35,614 nucleotides of DNA, taken from contig JAZUIB010000022.1 in assembly GCA_045642025.1 (NCBI GenBank), positions 1 through 35,614 of the forward strand, given 5' to 3'. Origin of the DNA: Equadaptatus sp045642025. GTDB taxonomy: Bacteria; Synergistota; Synergistia; Synergistales; Synergistaceae. The notes under the pieces are model-generated. The model was given only the letters and a program-made list of their open reading frames with translations. It did no database searches and was not told the DNA's origin. Made by a program: the position numbers and the translations under genes. Shown here piece after piece: positions 1 to 7,765 of the stretch (positions within the stretch are counted from its first letter, which is position 1; each line of letters starts with the position of its first letter).

Positions 1-2
1 AC

Positions 3-104
3 GCCTGCGCAGGCGAATTTGAATGTTTAGTTATTAGGAACGTTTGTTCGAAAACAGTCAAATTTGCGGACAAACGGACGACAGTCAGTTATTTTGACAG
101 TTGA
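3..104 (+). CDS. Possible 3' end of an unidentified gene cut by the window edge
   Basis: The third forward frame is open from the window edge to a TGA at 102-104, about 33 codons, and a strong terminator follows 33 bp later at 138-173. That arrangement would fit the tail of a plus-strand gene. The peptide has no motif I recognise, and an open stretch of this length can arise by chance. It also overlaps the inverted repeats at 41-116, which argues that the stretch may be non-coding. Confidence 0.2.
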   Translation, partial: ACAGEFECLVIRNVCSKTVKFADKRTTVSYFDS

Positions 105-116
105 GCCGTTTGTTCG
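41..116. repeat. Three copies of CGTTTGTYCG in alternating orientation
   Basis: CGTTTGTTCG at 41-50 and CCGTTTGTTCG at 106-116 lie in the same direction, and the inverted copy CGGACAAACGG sits between them at 67-77. The middle copy can pair with either flank (10 bp with the left, 11 bp with the right, one G-U pair each), so the two stems exclude each other. A perfect 14-bp palindrome, CGCCTGCGCAGGCG, is at 2-15. A strong terminator follows at 138-173. Confidence 0.6.
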
Positions 117-137
117 CAATGGAGATGTACAGAAAAT

Positions 138-173
138 AAAAAAGCACCTCAGTCAAAACTGAGGTGCTTTTTT
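138..173 (+). terminator. Strong rho-independent terminator (bidirectional)
   Basis: A perfect 16-bp stem at 138-153 and 158-173 has the core GCACCTCAGT and a 4-nt CAAA loop. It is flanked by A6 and T6, so it can act in both directions. It most likely ends a plus-strand transcript entering from the left edge. Confidence 0.85.
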
Positions 174-197
174 ATGCCCGTCATCTCGCACAAAAAA

Positions 198-218
198 GCC
201 TGAGGAATAACCTCAGGC
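198..218 (-). terminator. Rho-independent terminator, minus strand
   Basis: The 8-bp stem GCCTGAGG/CCTCAGGC (198-205 and 211-218) encloses a 5-nt loop, and six T residues follow on the minus strand. It lies 25 bp beyond the stop of the degraded reading frame at 243-426, so it probably ended that transcript. Confidence 0.8.
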
Positions 219-242
219 GGATACATTTACTTTTGTAATTCA

Positions 243-426
243 TCACACGGTGTCCGTAGACTCCTCCGCCAGAACAATCGCAAGCGTTTTACTGTGAGTG
301 GCAAAAAACTTGAGCAGAGCGTCAATCTACAGACTTGTATAACCGCGTTTCATTCTTGCAATAACTTGCCGTCTTTGCTTTTCGTCCAACGTTCTATACT
401 CAGTATTACAAGTATTTTTTCATCAT
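243..426 (-). pseudogene. Degraded small reading frame of about 60 codons
   Basis: On the minus strand, two ATG codons (421-426) are followed by a run of six A (415-420). Reading through with one A fewer gives a hydrophilic, basic peptide containing RTLDEKQRRQVIARMKRGY and, after an in-frame TAG at 327-329, IDALLKFFATHSKTLAIVLA, ending at TGA 243-245. The composition is protein-like and a terminator follows directly. Two lesions (a frameshift in the A-run and a nonsense codon) suggest a decayed gene. I do not recognise the family, and the reading could be fortuitous. Confidence 0.4.
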
Positions 427-647
427 GTCTTATACTGTAAAGTCAAGACACAATTATAATCAATTCCAAGCTTTTGTTTGTTATTCATCAGTTTTGAAAT
501 TATAAATATTTTACCACAACTTACATATTCAACACTGCACTCTTATGATAGCACTCCAGCATGGTAAAGTTGTTTTTTCGTTGCTTTTTAGTTCATGCTC
601 GTAAAAACATCGTTTGAACAAGGCGTTGTTTTTTGCTGTTTTTGCCG
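427..647. other. AT-rich intergenic stretch downstream of the NlpC/P60 gene
   Basis: I see no gene, RNA or convincing terminator here. It holds only a small inverted repeat, TGTCTT/AAGACA at 426-431 and 445-450, just upstream of the degraded reading frame. Confidence 0.5.
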
Positions 648-1997
648 TTATCTGACGGCTACAATTTTTTCTATGCAGGTAATGATTTTCTTTCCGTTTG
701 CACGGCGGAGTTCCATATCTGATACTACCACGCAGTTTATGAGTATCTCTTTTCCCAAAGCTCCGTCTTCAGTTTCTTCTTCATGTTTGTGTGCCGAATA
801 GGTATCGTGCAGCACATACGGTTTCCCGTTTACTGTTCCGAGGTAGAGCATTATGTGCCCGGGCATTTGAATCATAGTTCCCGCAGGAAGCTGCGCAAGC
901 AGTTCTGTTTTTTCTTCATCGTTCATTATTTTTGCATCATAGAATTCTGCCGGTATTCTTACCTGAGCGCCTGAGTTTCTGGGAAGTTCAAAGCCGAAGA
1001 GCGAATAGACATCATGTACAAGTCCGCTGCAGTCCCACTGCACGAAACTGCTGCCCCAGCCGTACGGCTCCCCCAATAGTTTGAACGCGCTTTTAATTAT
1101 GTTTTTCTGTGTATAGGGCAAAAAACCTACGTGTACATCTGCCGAACGCGGTATGAGCAGTTCTTTTTCAACAAGGTTACCGTTCTGATCTTTTGCAGGA
1201 AGCAGTACGACATAGCTTGAGTAGCTGCCCACTGATTCAACAATAGTATTATGTTTTTTGGCAAGTGGAAGGCGCGTACCCATTTGAAATTCCCAGCGTT
1301 TTCCTTTGAGGCCGCTGCGCGGGTATATTTTTGCACCGGTAACAAGCAGAAAGGGCTTTTTGCTGTATTTTTTAAAGTTCTTTTTATCAGTAAATGTCAA
1401 ATCTTCTGTACGCACCCAACCATTACAGTTGGCGGCGATGATATATGACCATACCCCTGATTTTGATGTGTGGAGTACCAGAAGAGGCTCCCATATTTTT
1501 ATCAGGCTCACCACGTAGCGGTCAAACAGTTCGTCATCTGGCGATGAAAATGAACCAATATGTGTTGGTTCTGCGCGTACGACAGTATTATCTGCGGCAA
1601 AGGCATAGCGCACTTCAACAGTGTCTTGTACTGCAGCAAGGTTACTTTCTTCTATCAGAGCATCCATAAATTCGTTTGTTACTGGAAGTCCGTTGACGTA
1701 GTTGTTTTTGCAAAGGTGTTTTTCGGGAGATATTATTCCTTTCACGCGTTCTCCGCTTACGGCATCAGGGTATTCCAACAGTCTGAGGCAGTAGGTTCCT
1801 TTGGCTTCGCGTATTCCGGCGTTGATTTTCTTTATCTGTCTGCGTGTCATAATCTGTTCATCAGCGTTTTTGATGTTTTTTAACCAGTAATCTACATTTT
1901 GCATTTTCTTTTCAGCACCGAGTAAATCTGCTGAGTTGGCAGGCAGAACAGCAAAAAGCAGAATTACAGCTGATAAGATTGTGCACAATTTTTTCAT
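648..1997 (-). CDS. Secreted SH3-domain NlpC/P60 cell-wall peptidase
   Basis: This is predicted to cut peptide bonds in peptidoglycan stem peptides, in the periplasm or at the cell surface. The 449-residue product begins with a signal peptide (MKKLCTILSAVILLFAVLPA). A region with the look of the NlpC/P60 N-terminal stabilising domain follows, then two SH3b-like segments at about 125-285. The C-terminal NlpC/P60 domain carries the catalytic Cys in WDCSG (323), His in PGHIMLYLG (381) and a third polar residue, His397. ATG 1995-1997 is chosen because AGAGG lies about 7 nt upstream; a longer reading frame from 2093 would run inside recD2. One base separates the recD2 stop from this start, so the two genes are probably translated from one mRNA. 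Family assignment is firm; the exact bond cut is inferred. Confidence 0.88.
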   Translation of the reverse strand: MKKLCTILSAVILLFAVLPANSADLLGAEKKMQNVDYWLKNIKNADEQIMTRRQIKKINAGIREAKGTYCLRLLEYPDAVSGERVKGIISPEKHLCKNNYVNGLPVTNEFMDALIEESNLAAVQDTVEVRYAFAADNTVVRAEPTHIGSFSSPDDELFDRYVVSLIKIWEPLLVLHTSKSGVWSYIIAANCNGWVRTEDLTFTDKKNFKKYSKKPFLLVTGAKIYPRSGLKGKRWEFQMGTRLPLAKKHNTIVESVGSYSSYVVLLPAKDQNGNLVEKELLIPRSADVHVGFLPYTQKNIIKSAFKLLGEPYGWGSSFVQWDCSGLVHDVYSLFGFELPRNSGAQVRIPAEFYDAKIMNDEEKTELLAQLPAGTMIQMPGHIMLYLGTVNGKPYVLHDTYSAHKHEEETEDGALGKEILINCVVVSDMELRRANGKKIITCIEKIVAVR

Positions 1998-1998
1998 T

Positions 1999-4197
1999 TT
2001 AAGTACCTCTTTTGAGTCTTTCAGCAAGACGAGTCCACCGTTTGCCGGTTTTGTCATTATGTACCGCCATAGCAATGGCTTTGGGACTTCCAACTATTAT
2101 AACAAGTTTTTTGCCACGTGTTACCGCAGTATAAAGCAGATTGCGCTGCAGCATAACGTAGTGCTGTGTGAGAAACGGTATTATGACAGCAGGGTATTCT
2201 GACCCCTGCGATTTGTGTATGGATATGGCGTAAGCGTGTACCAGCTCGTCAAGTTCGCCGAAGTCGTAAGAGACAAGTCCGTTGTCCATTTTTACTATCA
2301 TCTGCTCCGTTTCTCCGTTGACGCTGTACACAACCCCTATATCGCCATTATATACGTCTTTATCATAGTTGTTTTTGAGCTGCATTACTTTGTCGCCTTC
2401 TCTGAAGGTGCGCCCCATTTTCTGTACTGAAGCGCCTCCGGTTTTGTTGAGTAGTTTCTGAAGTTCTTCGTTCAGTTTTATTGTACCGGCGCTGCCTTTG
2501 TGCATTGGCGTAAGTACCTGCACATCCGTCAGAGGGTTGAAATTGAAACGTTGTGGTATTTTTTCTGTTACAAGGGTACGAATTGTGTCCAATGTTTTTT
2601 CAGGGTTGTCTTGCTGTATAATATAAAAATCTTTGAGTCCCGCAGCATAGTCCTCATCAACAAGCGGCATTTTGCCGTTGTTTATGCGGTGTGCATTGAC
2701 AATAATTCTGCTTTCTTGCGACTGGCGAAATATTTCGCTAAGCTCTGCCACGTGGCATACGCCGGACTCTATTATGTCCGCAAGCACGTTTCCCGCACCT
2801 ACAGACGGCAGCTGATTTACGTCGCCTACAAGTATAAGCGAGGCCTTTGACGGCAGTGCTTGCAGCAGATGATAGAAAAGTATCTGGTCTATCATTGAGG
2901 CTTCGTCAACTATGAGCAGGTCACATTCCAACGGATTTTTTTCGTTTCTCAGGAAGTCTCCGTTTTCTTTTCCTGTGCCTATGTATTCGAGGAGTCTGTG
3001 AATTGTTTTGGCTTCATGTCCGGTGGCTTCGCTCATCCGCTTTGCCGCACGGCCCGTGGGAGCTGCAAGAAATACTGTGTAGCCGTTTGCTTCGCGAAGT
3101 TTGAGTATTGCGCGTATAAGTGTGGTTTTTCCTGTACCTGGCCCCCCTGTTATAACCATAATTTGCGAATTTATTGCAGCTTTGACTGTTTCCCGCTGCG
3201 CATCTGCAAATTTGATATCAAGCTCTGATTCTGCCCAAGCAACCGCTGTATCAGCGTCAACATACTGCCTGTTGTAGGGGGTTGATATAAGTTCGAGAAG
3301 TTTTTTTGCCGAGTGCTCTTCTGCGTAATGGAAGGCGGGAAGATATACTGCGAGGTCGTCTTCGTCTTTGTCGTTTTTAAACCATTCAACAGCGATTTCT
3401 TCAGCAAGTCTCGCCTGCTCGACACCTTCTTCTGCAAGCTCGGCGGATATTCCAAGCAGTTCTGCAGCTGCTTTTATGAGTTCATCGACGGGCACATATA
3501 CGCTGCCATCGCTGACAAAATTGGTGAGCACGTGAAGAATACCAGCGCGCACGCGTACAGGGGAGTCTGTGGCAAATCCGAGGCTTGAGGCTATTTTGTC
3601 CGCTGTCAGAAAACCTATGCCATAAATATCTGTCGCAAGGCGATAGGGATTTTCTTTAAGCACCTGAAGTGTAAGAATGCCGTATTGTTTCCATGCTCGA
3701 AGCGCATAACCTGTGGCAACGCCGTAGGATTGGAGAAAAACTATAACCTCACGGATTTCTTTCTGTTCAACCCATGAGGCTTTTATCATTTCAATAGTTT
3801 TCGGTCCTACACCGTTTACTTCCATAAGCCGATAACTTTCTTCGTCAAGCACACGCAGAGTGTCATCTCCGAAATGTTCGACAATGCGCGCGGCAACCGC
3901 AGGGCCTATGCCTTTTATAAGCCCGGACGAAAGAAAGCGCTCAATTCCGCCGGTGGTTGAAGGGGTAACAGTCTCCGCCGCAGTTGCCTTAAACTGCTCT
4001 CCGAAGCGCGGGTGAGATGTCCATTCACCCTGCATTTTGAGCACTTCTCCAACCGCCGGCTTCGCAAAACAACCAACAACTGTAACAGGCTCTGTATAGC
4101 CGTTTACCTGCATTTTGAGCACCGCGTAGCCGTTTTCTTCGTTGTAAAAAGTTACGCGTTCAATCTGTCCGGTCAGTTCGGTAGAAGTATGCATCAT
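1999..4197 (-). CDS. recD2: RecD2-like ATP-dependent DNA helicase (SF1B)
   Basis: This is a 5'-3' DNA helicase of the RecD2 type, which works without RecB or RecC and is linked to repair and replication-fork maintenance. The 732-residue length fits the family. An N-terminal OB-like segment (about 1-75) is followed by helix-hairpin-helix repeats (GLIKGIGPA near 92, VNGVGPKTI near 127, IYGIGF near 191). The helicase core has Walker A GGPGTGKTT (351-359), motif Ia APTGRAAKRM (389-398), Walker B/motif II DEAS (431-434), motif III GDVNQLPSVG (458-467), FRQ (490-492) and C-terminal motif VI YTAVTRGK. AGCGAGGT precedes the ATG; the next codon is also ATG, so the start is uncertain by one residue. 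It sits between pepA and the NlpC/P60 gene. Confidence 0.93.
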   Translation of the reverse strand: MMHTSTELTGQIERVTFYNEENGYAVLKMQVNGYTEPVTVVGCFAKPAVGEVLKMQGEWTSHPRFGEQFKATAAETVTPSTTGGIERFLSSGLIKGIGPAVAARIVEHFGDDTLRVLDEESYRLMEVNGVGPKTIEMIKASWVEQKEIREVIVFLQSYGVATGYALRAWKQYGILTLQVLKENPYRLATDIYGIGFLTADKIASSLGFATDSPVRVRAGILHVLTNFVSDGSVYVPVDELIKAAAELLGISAELAEEGVEQARLAEEIAVEWFKNDKDEDDLAVYLPAFHYAEEHSAKKLLELISTPYNRQYVDADTAVAWAESELDIKFADAQRETVKAAINSQIMVITGGPGTGKTTLIRAILKLREANGYTVFLAAPTGRAAKRMSEATGHEAKTIHRLLEYIGTGKENGDFLRNEKNPLECDLLIVDEASMIDQILFYHLLQALPSKASLILVGDVNQLPSVGAGNVLADIIESGVCHVAELSEIFRQSQESRIIVNAHRINNGKMPLVDEDYAAGLKDFYIIQQDNPEKTLDTIRTLVTEKIPQRFNFNPLTDVQVLTPMHKGSAGTIKLNEELQKLLNKTGGASVQKMGRTFREGDKVMQLKNNYDKDVYNGDIGVVYSVNGETEQMIVKMDNGLVSYDFGELDELVHAYAISIHKSQGSEYPAVIIPFLTQHYVMLQRNLLYTAVTRGKKLVIIVGSPKAIAMAVHNDKTGKRWTRLAERLKRGT

Positions 4198-4211
4198 TTT
4201 GTTCGTACCTC

Positions 4212-4244
4212 GCTCAGCAAAAACTTTTATTGACCTTGCTGAGC
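4212..4244. promoter_or_regulatory. 9-bp inverted repeat upstream of recD2
   Basis: GCTCAGCAA (4212-4220) and TTGCTGAGC (4236-4244) form perfect arms around a 15-nt spacer. The element lies between the pepA stop and the recD2 Shine-Dalgarno and has no T-tract, so it does not look like a terminator. The same core, TCAGCAA-N15-TTGCTGA, recurs at 23344-23372 upstream of gspG. It could be an operator or an mRNA hairpin. Confidence 0.45.
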
Positions 4245-4287
4245 AGACGAAGTCCGCTGTGTGCTGTTATCCTAAGCGCAGCGTTAT

Positions 4288-5736
4288 CTATTCTCCGGCA
4301 AGCAAATTTATCAGTGTTCGCGTGCCGAATGCTGTCATACCCTTGCAGTAATACCCCCACGGTTTGGAAATAAAGTCTGCGCCTGCAATATCAATGTGTA
4401 CCCACGGGATTTCGTCTGCCACAAATTCTTCAAGGAACATTGCGGCTGTTATTGCTCCGCCGTAGCGTTCTCCGCAGTTCACAACGTCTGCATAAGGACC
4501 GTGAATTGAGTCGCGGAGATTTTTGTCTGTAATCGGAAGGCGCCAGAGGCTTTCACCCGCGCGTTTTCCAGCTGCCAGAACTGCTTCCGCCGCTTCGTCA
4601 TTGTTTGAGAAAACGCCTGCGGTAGAATTTCCGAGAGCAACCGCGCAGGCTCCCGTAAGAGTCGCGATGTCCACAATCATGTCCGGCTTTTGCTCGCTTG
4701 CTGCGCAAAGCGCGTCAGCAAGCGTGACACGTCCCTCAGCGTCCGTGTTGACAATTTCGATTGTCTTGCCGTTGCGCGCCGTGAGAATGTCATCCGGGCG
4801 GAACGCGCTGCCTGAGGGCATATTTTCCGCCGCACAGATAATGACAGTGACTTTAACGGGGAGTTTCATCAAAGCCGCCGCGCGAATTGCGCCAAGCACC
4901 GTGCAGGCACCAGTTTTGTCGCCCTTCATTGTGTTCATGAAATTTTCAGGCTTTATGTCAAGTCCGCCGCTGTCAAAGGTAAGCCCCTTGCCAACAAGAA
5001 CTATATGCTTTTTCGCCTCTTTCGGCGCATATTGAAGTTTTATAAAGCGCGGAGGATTTGCTGATCCGCTTCCAACAGCAAGAAACGCACCCATGCGTTC
5101 TTCGGCTATCTTCTTTTCATCCCATATTTCACACGTCAGCCCATATTCGTCCGCGAGTTTGAGCGCCGTTGCCGCCAAATCCGCAGGCGCTATTTTGTTT
5201 GCCGGCTCGTTTGCTATACTGCGCGCAAAGTTCTGTGCCTCCGCAAGTATTTGACCTTCATGTACTGCCGCTTCGTCTGCATTCACAAACGTAACTTCTG
5301 GAACGACAAAGTGGTCACCCTCTTTGTCTGTGAGATATTTGTCAAAGCGGTAGCCGGCAAGCACCGCACCTTCCGCCGCCGCGCGGCTGTATTCTGCCTC
5401 TGTGTCGGCAAGTGTCAGCGCAACGCTTTTACAGCCGTATTCCGCCGCCTTGCGGACTGCGTTGTAAGCAGCTGTGCGAACGTGGTCAAGCCTGTTAGCA
5501 CATGTTTTTTTGCCTGCGCCCGCGACGATTATAAATTTGACAGATTTGCAGTTTGCAGTAACTGTTGCAACAGTTCCCGCCTTTCCTGTGAAATTGAGGT
5601 CTGTCAGTGTTTTTTTAACCTCCTGAACTTTTGAATCGCAAAGACTGCCGAGAGTGATTTCATCACAGTACGTCACAAAAGCAGCAGCTTCATAATTACA
5701 AAGTTCAAAATTTGTGTCTGCTTGTTTTATTTCCAT
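4288..5736 (-). CDS. pepA: Leucyl aminopeptidase, M17 family
   Basis: This cytosolic dizinc aminopeptidase removes N-terminal residues from peptides, which suits an organism living on amino acids. The 482-residue length is typical. Metal and catalytic residues are present: GKGLTFDSGGLDIKP (249-263; Lys250, Asp255, Lys262), Asp273 in KGDKTGA, and the signature NTDAEGR (330-336; Asp332, Glu334, Arg336). A divergent N-terminal macro-like domain occupies about residues 1-160. CGGAGG lies about 10 nt upstream of the ATG, and a TATAAT box is at 5776-5781. It appears to be the first gene of a pepA-recD2-NlpC/P60 unit, with 90 bp between pepA and recD2. Confidence 0.95.
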   Translation of the reverse strand: MEIKQADTNFELCNYEAAAFVTYCDEITLGSLCDSKVQEVKKTLTDLNFTGKAGTVATVTANCKSVKFIIVAGAGKKTCANRLDHVRTAAYNAVRKAAEYGCKSVALTLADTEAEYSRAAAEGAVLAGYRFDKYLTDKEGDHFVVPEVTFVNADEAAVHEGQILAEAQNFARSIANEPANKIAPADLAATALKLADEYGLTCEIWDEKKIAEERMGAFLAVGSGSANPPRFIKLQYAPKEAKKHIVLVGKGLTFDSGGLDIKPENFMNTMKGDKTGACTVLGAIRAAALMKLPVKVTVIICAAENMPSGSAFRPDDILTARNGKTIEIVNTDAEGRVTLADALCAASEQKPDMIVDIATLTGACAVALGNSTAGVFSNNDEAAEAVLAAGKRAGESLWRLPITDKNLRDSIHGPYADVVNCGERYGGAITAAMFLEEFVADEIPWVHIDIAGADFISKPWGYYCKGMTAFGTRTLINLLAGE

Positions 5737-5775
5737 ACTACAACGCCTCCGTTAATAAATTCTGCAACCGTCATA

Positions 5776-5781
5776 ATTATA
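5776..5781 (-). promoter_or_regulatory. -10 box of the pepA promoter
   Basis: TATAAT on the minus strand lies 39 bp upstream of the pepA start, between that start and the terminator at 5811-5834. No good -35 hexamer is visible at 16-18 bp. Confidence 0.5.
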
Positions 5782-5810
5782 CTCTAAAACAGGTAAAATC
5801 AGCACAAATA

Positions 5811-5834
5811 AAAGCTCCGGAAATCCGGAGCTTT
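5811..5834 (-). terminator. Terminator after the Synerg-CTERM amidase gene
   Basis: AAAGCTCCGG (5811-5820) and CCGGAGCTTT (5825-5834) pair perfectly around AAAT. A T-rich tract follows on the minus strand. It separates the amidase gene from pepA. Confidence 0.88.
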
Positions 5835-5887
5835 TTGTTGTTTAAATGTGTGTTTGTCAGTAAACCGGTATTTTTTCCTGCTTACCG

Positions 5888-7396
5888 CTAACGGCTTTTC
5901 TTGTACGCAAGTCCGGCAAGAGCCAGCAGCGCAAGCACTCCAAATCCCGCATTGCAACCTGAACTGCTGTCTTCGCTCAGCGAGAAGCAGTATTCTTTCT
6001 CCCATGCGCCTTCGTCTTTGCCTAGTTCCTGTGATTTTACCCACAGTTTTCTTGCAGCGATGTCATAAACGCAGGAGTGTATGGTGTGTATCGGCATGAT
6101 GAGTGTGCGGAAGCCGTTTTCATCTGTTGCCTCAGCGATTTTCGGCAAAACCGTGCCGAGTTGGTATTTTTCGCAAAGCGCAGCCGCGTTTTCTGTAGCC
6201 GACTGTAACGTTAAGCCCCATACATCTGTATCAAAGGCAAATCCTGGTATCACAGCCTTTATGGCATTTTCCAAAACAAACATTTCAGTATTGCCGGCGA
6301 CAAGTTCGTCAAATCGCTTTTCGGGATAGTAGTAAAGCTTCCCATAAGAAGCCTTGTCTAGCAATTCTCGCATAGACTCTCTGCTGTTTACTGATGCATA
6401 GCCTTTTGCGACCGTGTCGTAACGATCTACACCGTGACCGTTTCCGCGGTCTCCTTCGCTTCCTGCATAGTTACTGATTGCTGAACGCACGACACAGCCT
6501 TTTTCGTCAACGTCAATCATCTTGTCTTCGTCAAGCAGCACATTGAAATTTGTCATATACGGTCTGTCGGAAATTTCTTTGACAAGCATTTTGTTATCTC
6601 TGAATTCCACAACGTACGTGTTTTCTTTATCGGCAATCATAATATGATATTCCGTTTGCGGATTTTCAGGGCTTACAGATGCCCAGATGTTAAACTCTCT
6701 CAGTTTATCAACCGCTTCTTTTGCCGAAGCGCAGTTGTCAAGAATATAGCGCGGCAGGAGAGCAACGTATATTTCCTTTTCAGCCTCGGGGTTTGTGCCT
6801 GTCGTAAGCTGCCCCATGCCTTTTCCGCTCTGCGCCACATTGATGTTACAGACAACACCTTTTTCGTTAATTCCGTCCATCGAGACATATGGAAGCAATG
6901 TAAGCCACAGTCCTTCTGAAACTTCGCCCAGTCCCGGAACAGAAACTGTCTGCAAATCATCACCGGCTATAATCTTGTCAAGTCTCGCTTTTGTACAAAA
7001 ATCGGGATTGAGCAGCGCAACTGCATTTCCGAGCGTTCTTCCAAGCATGCCTCCGTCAAGCGCTACGGAAGCGTAACGCCCGTTGCCTGCAGGGGTCCAG
7101 ACGACGATATCTGCATATCTGTCACAGAAAAAATCAAAATTGCGCCCGTAAAGATTTCCCCTGCGCAGCGATGTACACCCACCCTGCGTGGGCATAAACA
7201 GCAGTTTGCAGATATTATTCAGCATTGCATAATTTTCGTCTGTAGTCGGCTGATATTCCGCCTCATACAGATAGCCGCCCATACCTTTGACCTCTTTCAT
7301 CGATTTGAACGGCAATTCAGCGGCAAATGCCGTGCATACCAAGGCAACCGTCAGAAGCATTACCGCCAAAGAAATACACCGTACACTTTTTTTCAT
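5888..7396 (-). CDS. Secreted choloylglycine-hydrolase-like amidase with a Synerg-CTERM tag
   Basis: This 502-residue protein belongs to the Ntn-hydrolase group of linear amide C-N hydrolases (bile-salt hydrolase/penicillin V acylase relatives). The substrate cannot be read from sequence. A signal peptide (MKKSVRCISLAVMLLTVALV) leads to a mature region with nucleophile Cys74 in GGCTS, GRNFDF (Arg85, Asp88), YMTNFN (Asn283) and DRYDT (Arg325). The nucleophile lies after a long leader, so autoprocessing is required. The C-terminus is a sorting tag: SSSGCNAGFG (invariant Cys481), a hydrophobic helix and basic KKSR. This is the Synerg-CTERM architecture. ATG 7394-7396 is chosen because AGGAGG is 7 nt upstream; the ATG two codons earlier is only 1 nt from it. 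Transcription is monocistronic, with a promoter at 7420-7447 and a terminator at 5811-5834. Confidence 0.85.
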   Translation of the reverse strand: MKKSVRCISLAVMLLTVALVCTAFAAELPFKSMKEVKGMGGYLYEAEYQPTTDENYAMLNNICKLLFMPTQGGCTSLRRGNLYGRNFDFFCDRYADIVVWTPAGNGRYASVALDGGMLGRTLGNAVALLNPDFCTKARLDKIIAGDDLQTVSVPGLGEVSEGLWLTLLPYVSMDGINEKGVVCNINVAQSGKGMGQLTTGTNPEAEKEIYVALLPRYILDNCASAKEAVDKLREFNIWASVSPENPQTEYHIMIADKENTYVVEFRDNKMLVKEISDRPYMTNFNVLLDEDKMIDVDEKGCVVRSAISNYAGSEGDRGNGHGVDRYDTVAKGYASVNSRESMRELLDKASYGKLYYYPEKRFDELVAGNTEMFVLENAIKAVIPGFAFDTDVWGLTLQSATENAAALCEKYQLGTVLPKIAEATDENGFRTLIMPIHTIHSCVYDIAARKLWVKSQELGKDEGAWEKEYCFSLSEDSSSGCNAGFGVLALLALAGLAYKKSR

Positions 7397-7419
7397 TTCC
7401 ATTCCTCCTGTAAATTTGT

Positions 7420-7447
7420 AATGTACGAAGACTCAATTGTGTTTCAA
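7420..7447 (-). promoter_or_regulatory. Putative sigma70 promoter of the amidase gene
   Basis: On the minus strand, TTGAAA (7442-7447), a 16-bp spacer and TACATT (7420-7425) lie just upstream of the AGGAGG ribosome site. Confidence 0.45.
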
Positions 7448-7577
7448 GGCTGTTTTTTCGTTATGCCATGCACCTACACAGATATGCGCAGACAAGCGCG
7501 GCAAACCATACAAGGATTATGACTGTTGTTTTTTCAATTTCACTTCGCACACTCTCATTTCATCATTTGCTATTTTA

Positions 7578-7592
7578 TTGATTATATATCAA
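7578..7592. promoter_or_regulatory. Palindromic TTGAT-N5-ATCAA in a divergent intergenic region
   Basis: TTGAT (7578-7582) and ATCAA (7588-7592) are exact inverted half-sites. The arms match the FNR half-site, but the spacer is 5 bp rather than the usual 4, so an FNR/CRP-type site is only a possibility. The rest of the 369-bp gap (7397-7765) holds the two divergent promoters and no gene that I can support. Confidence 0.3.
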
Positions 7593-7672
7593 ATAATGAA
7601 ACAGGGCAATTAAAATTTTCTCTGCCCGCTTCAACCGTCTAACCCTGCGTTTGTCCGACAATAAGGTCAATC

Positions 7673-7702
7673 TTGTTACATCTGACCGCAAAATTGTATA
7701 AT
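7673..7702 (+). promoter_or_regulatory. Sigma70 promoter of the acyltransferase gene
   Basis: TTGTTA (7673-7678), an 18-bp spacer and a consensus TATAAT (7697-7702) precede the gene, giving a leader of roughly 57 nt. Confidence 0.65.
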
Positions 7703-7765
7703 AAGGCTCAACAGAGAATTCGCTTTTATATGAATTGAGAGACTTACAGAATTCGGGGGACTGAA

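Noticed and set aside
4523..5035. 170-codon open frame on the plus strand
   Set aside because: It is antisense to the strongly supported pepA gene and has a low-complexity Ser/Ala/Pro composition typical of a shadow frame.
7578..7592. Call of an FNR operator
   Set aside because: The half-sites match, but the spacer is 5 bp instead of 4, so only a generic palindrome is claimed.
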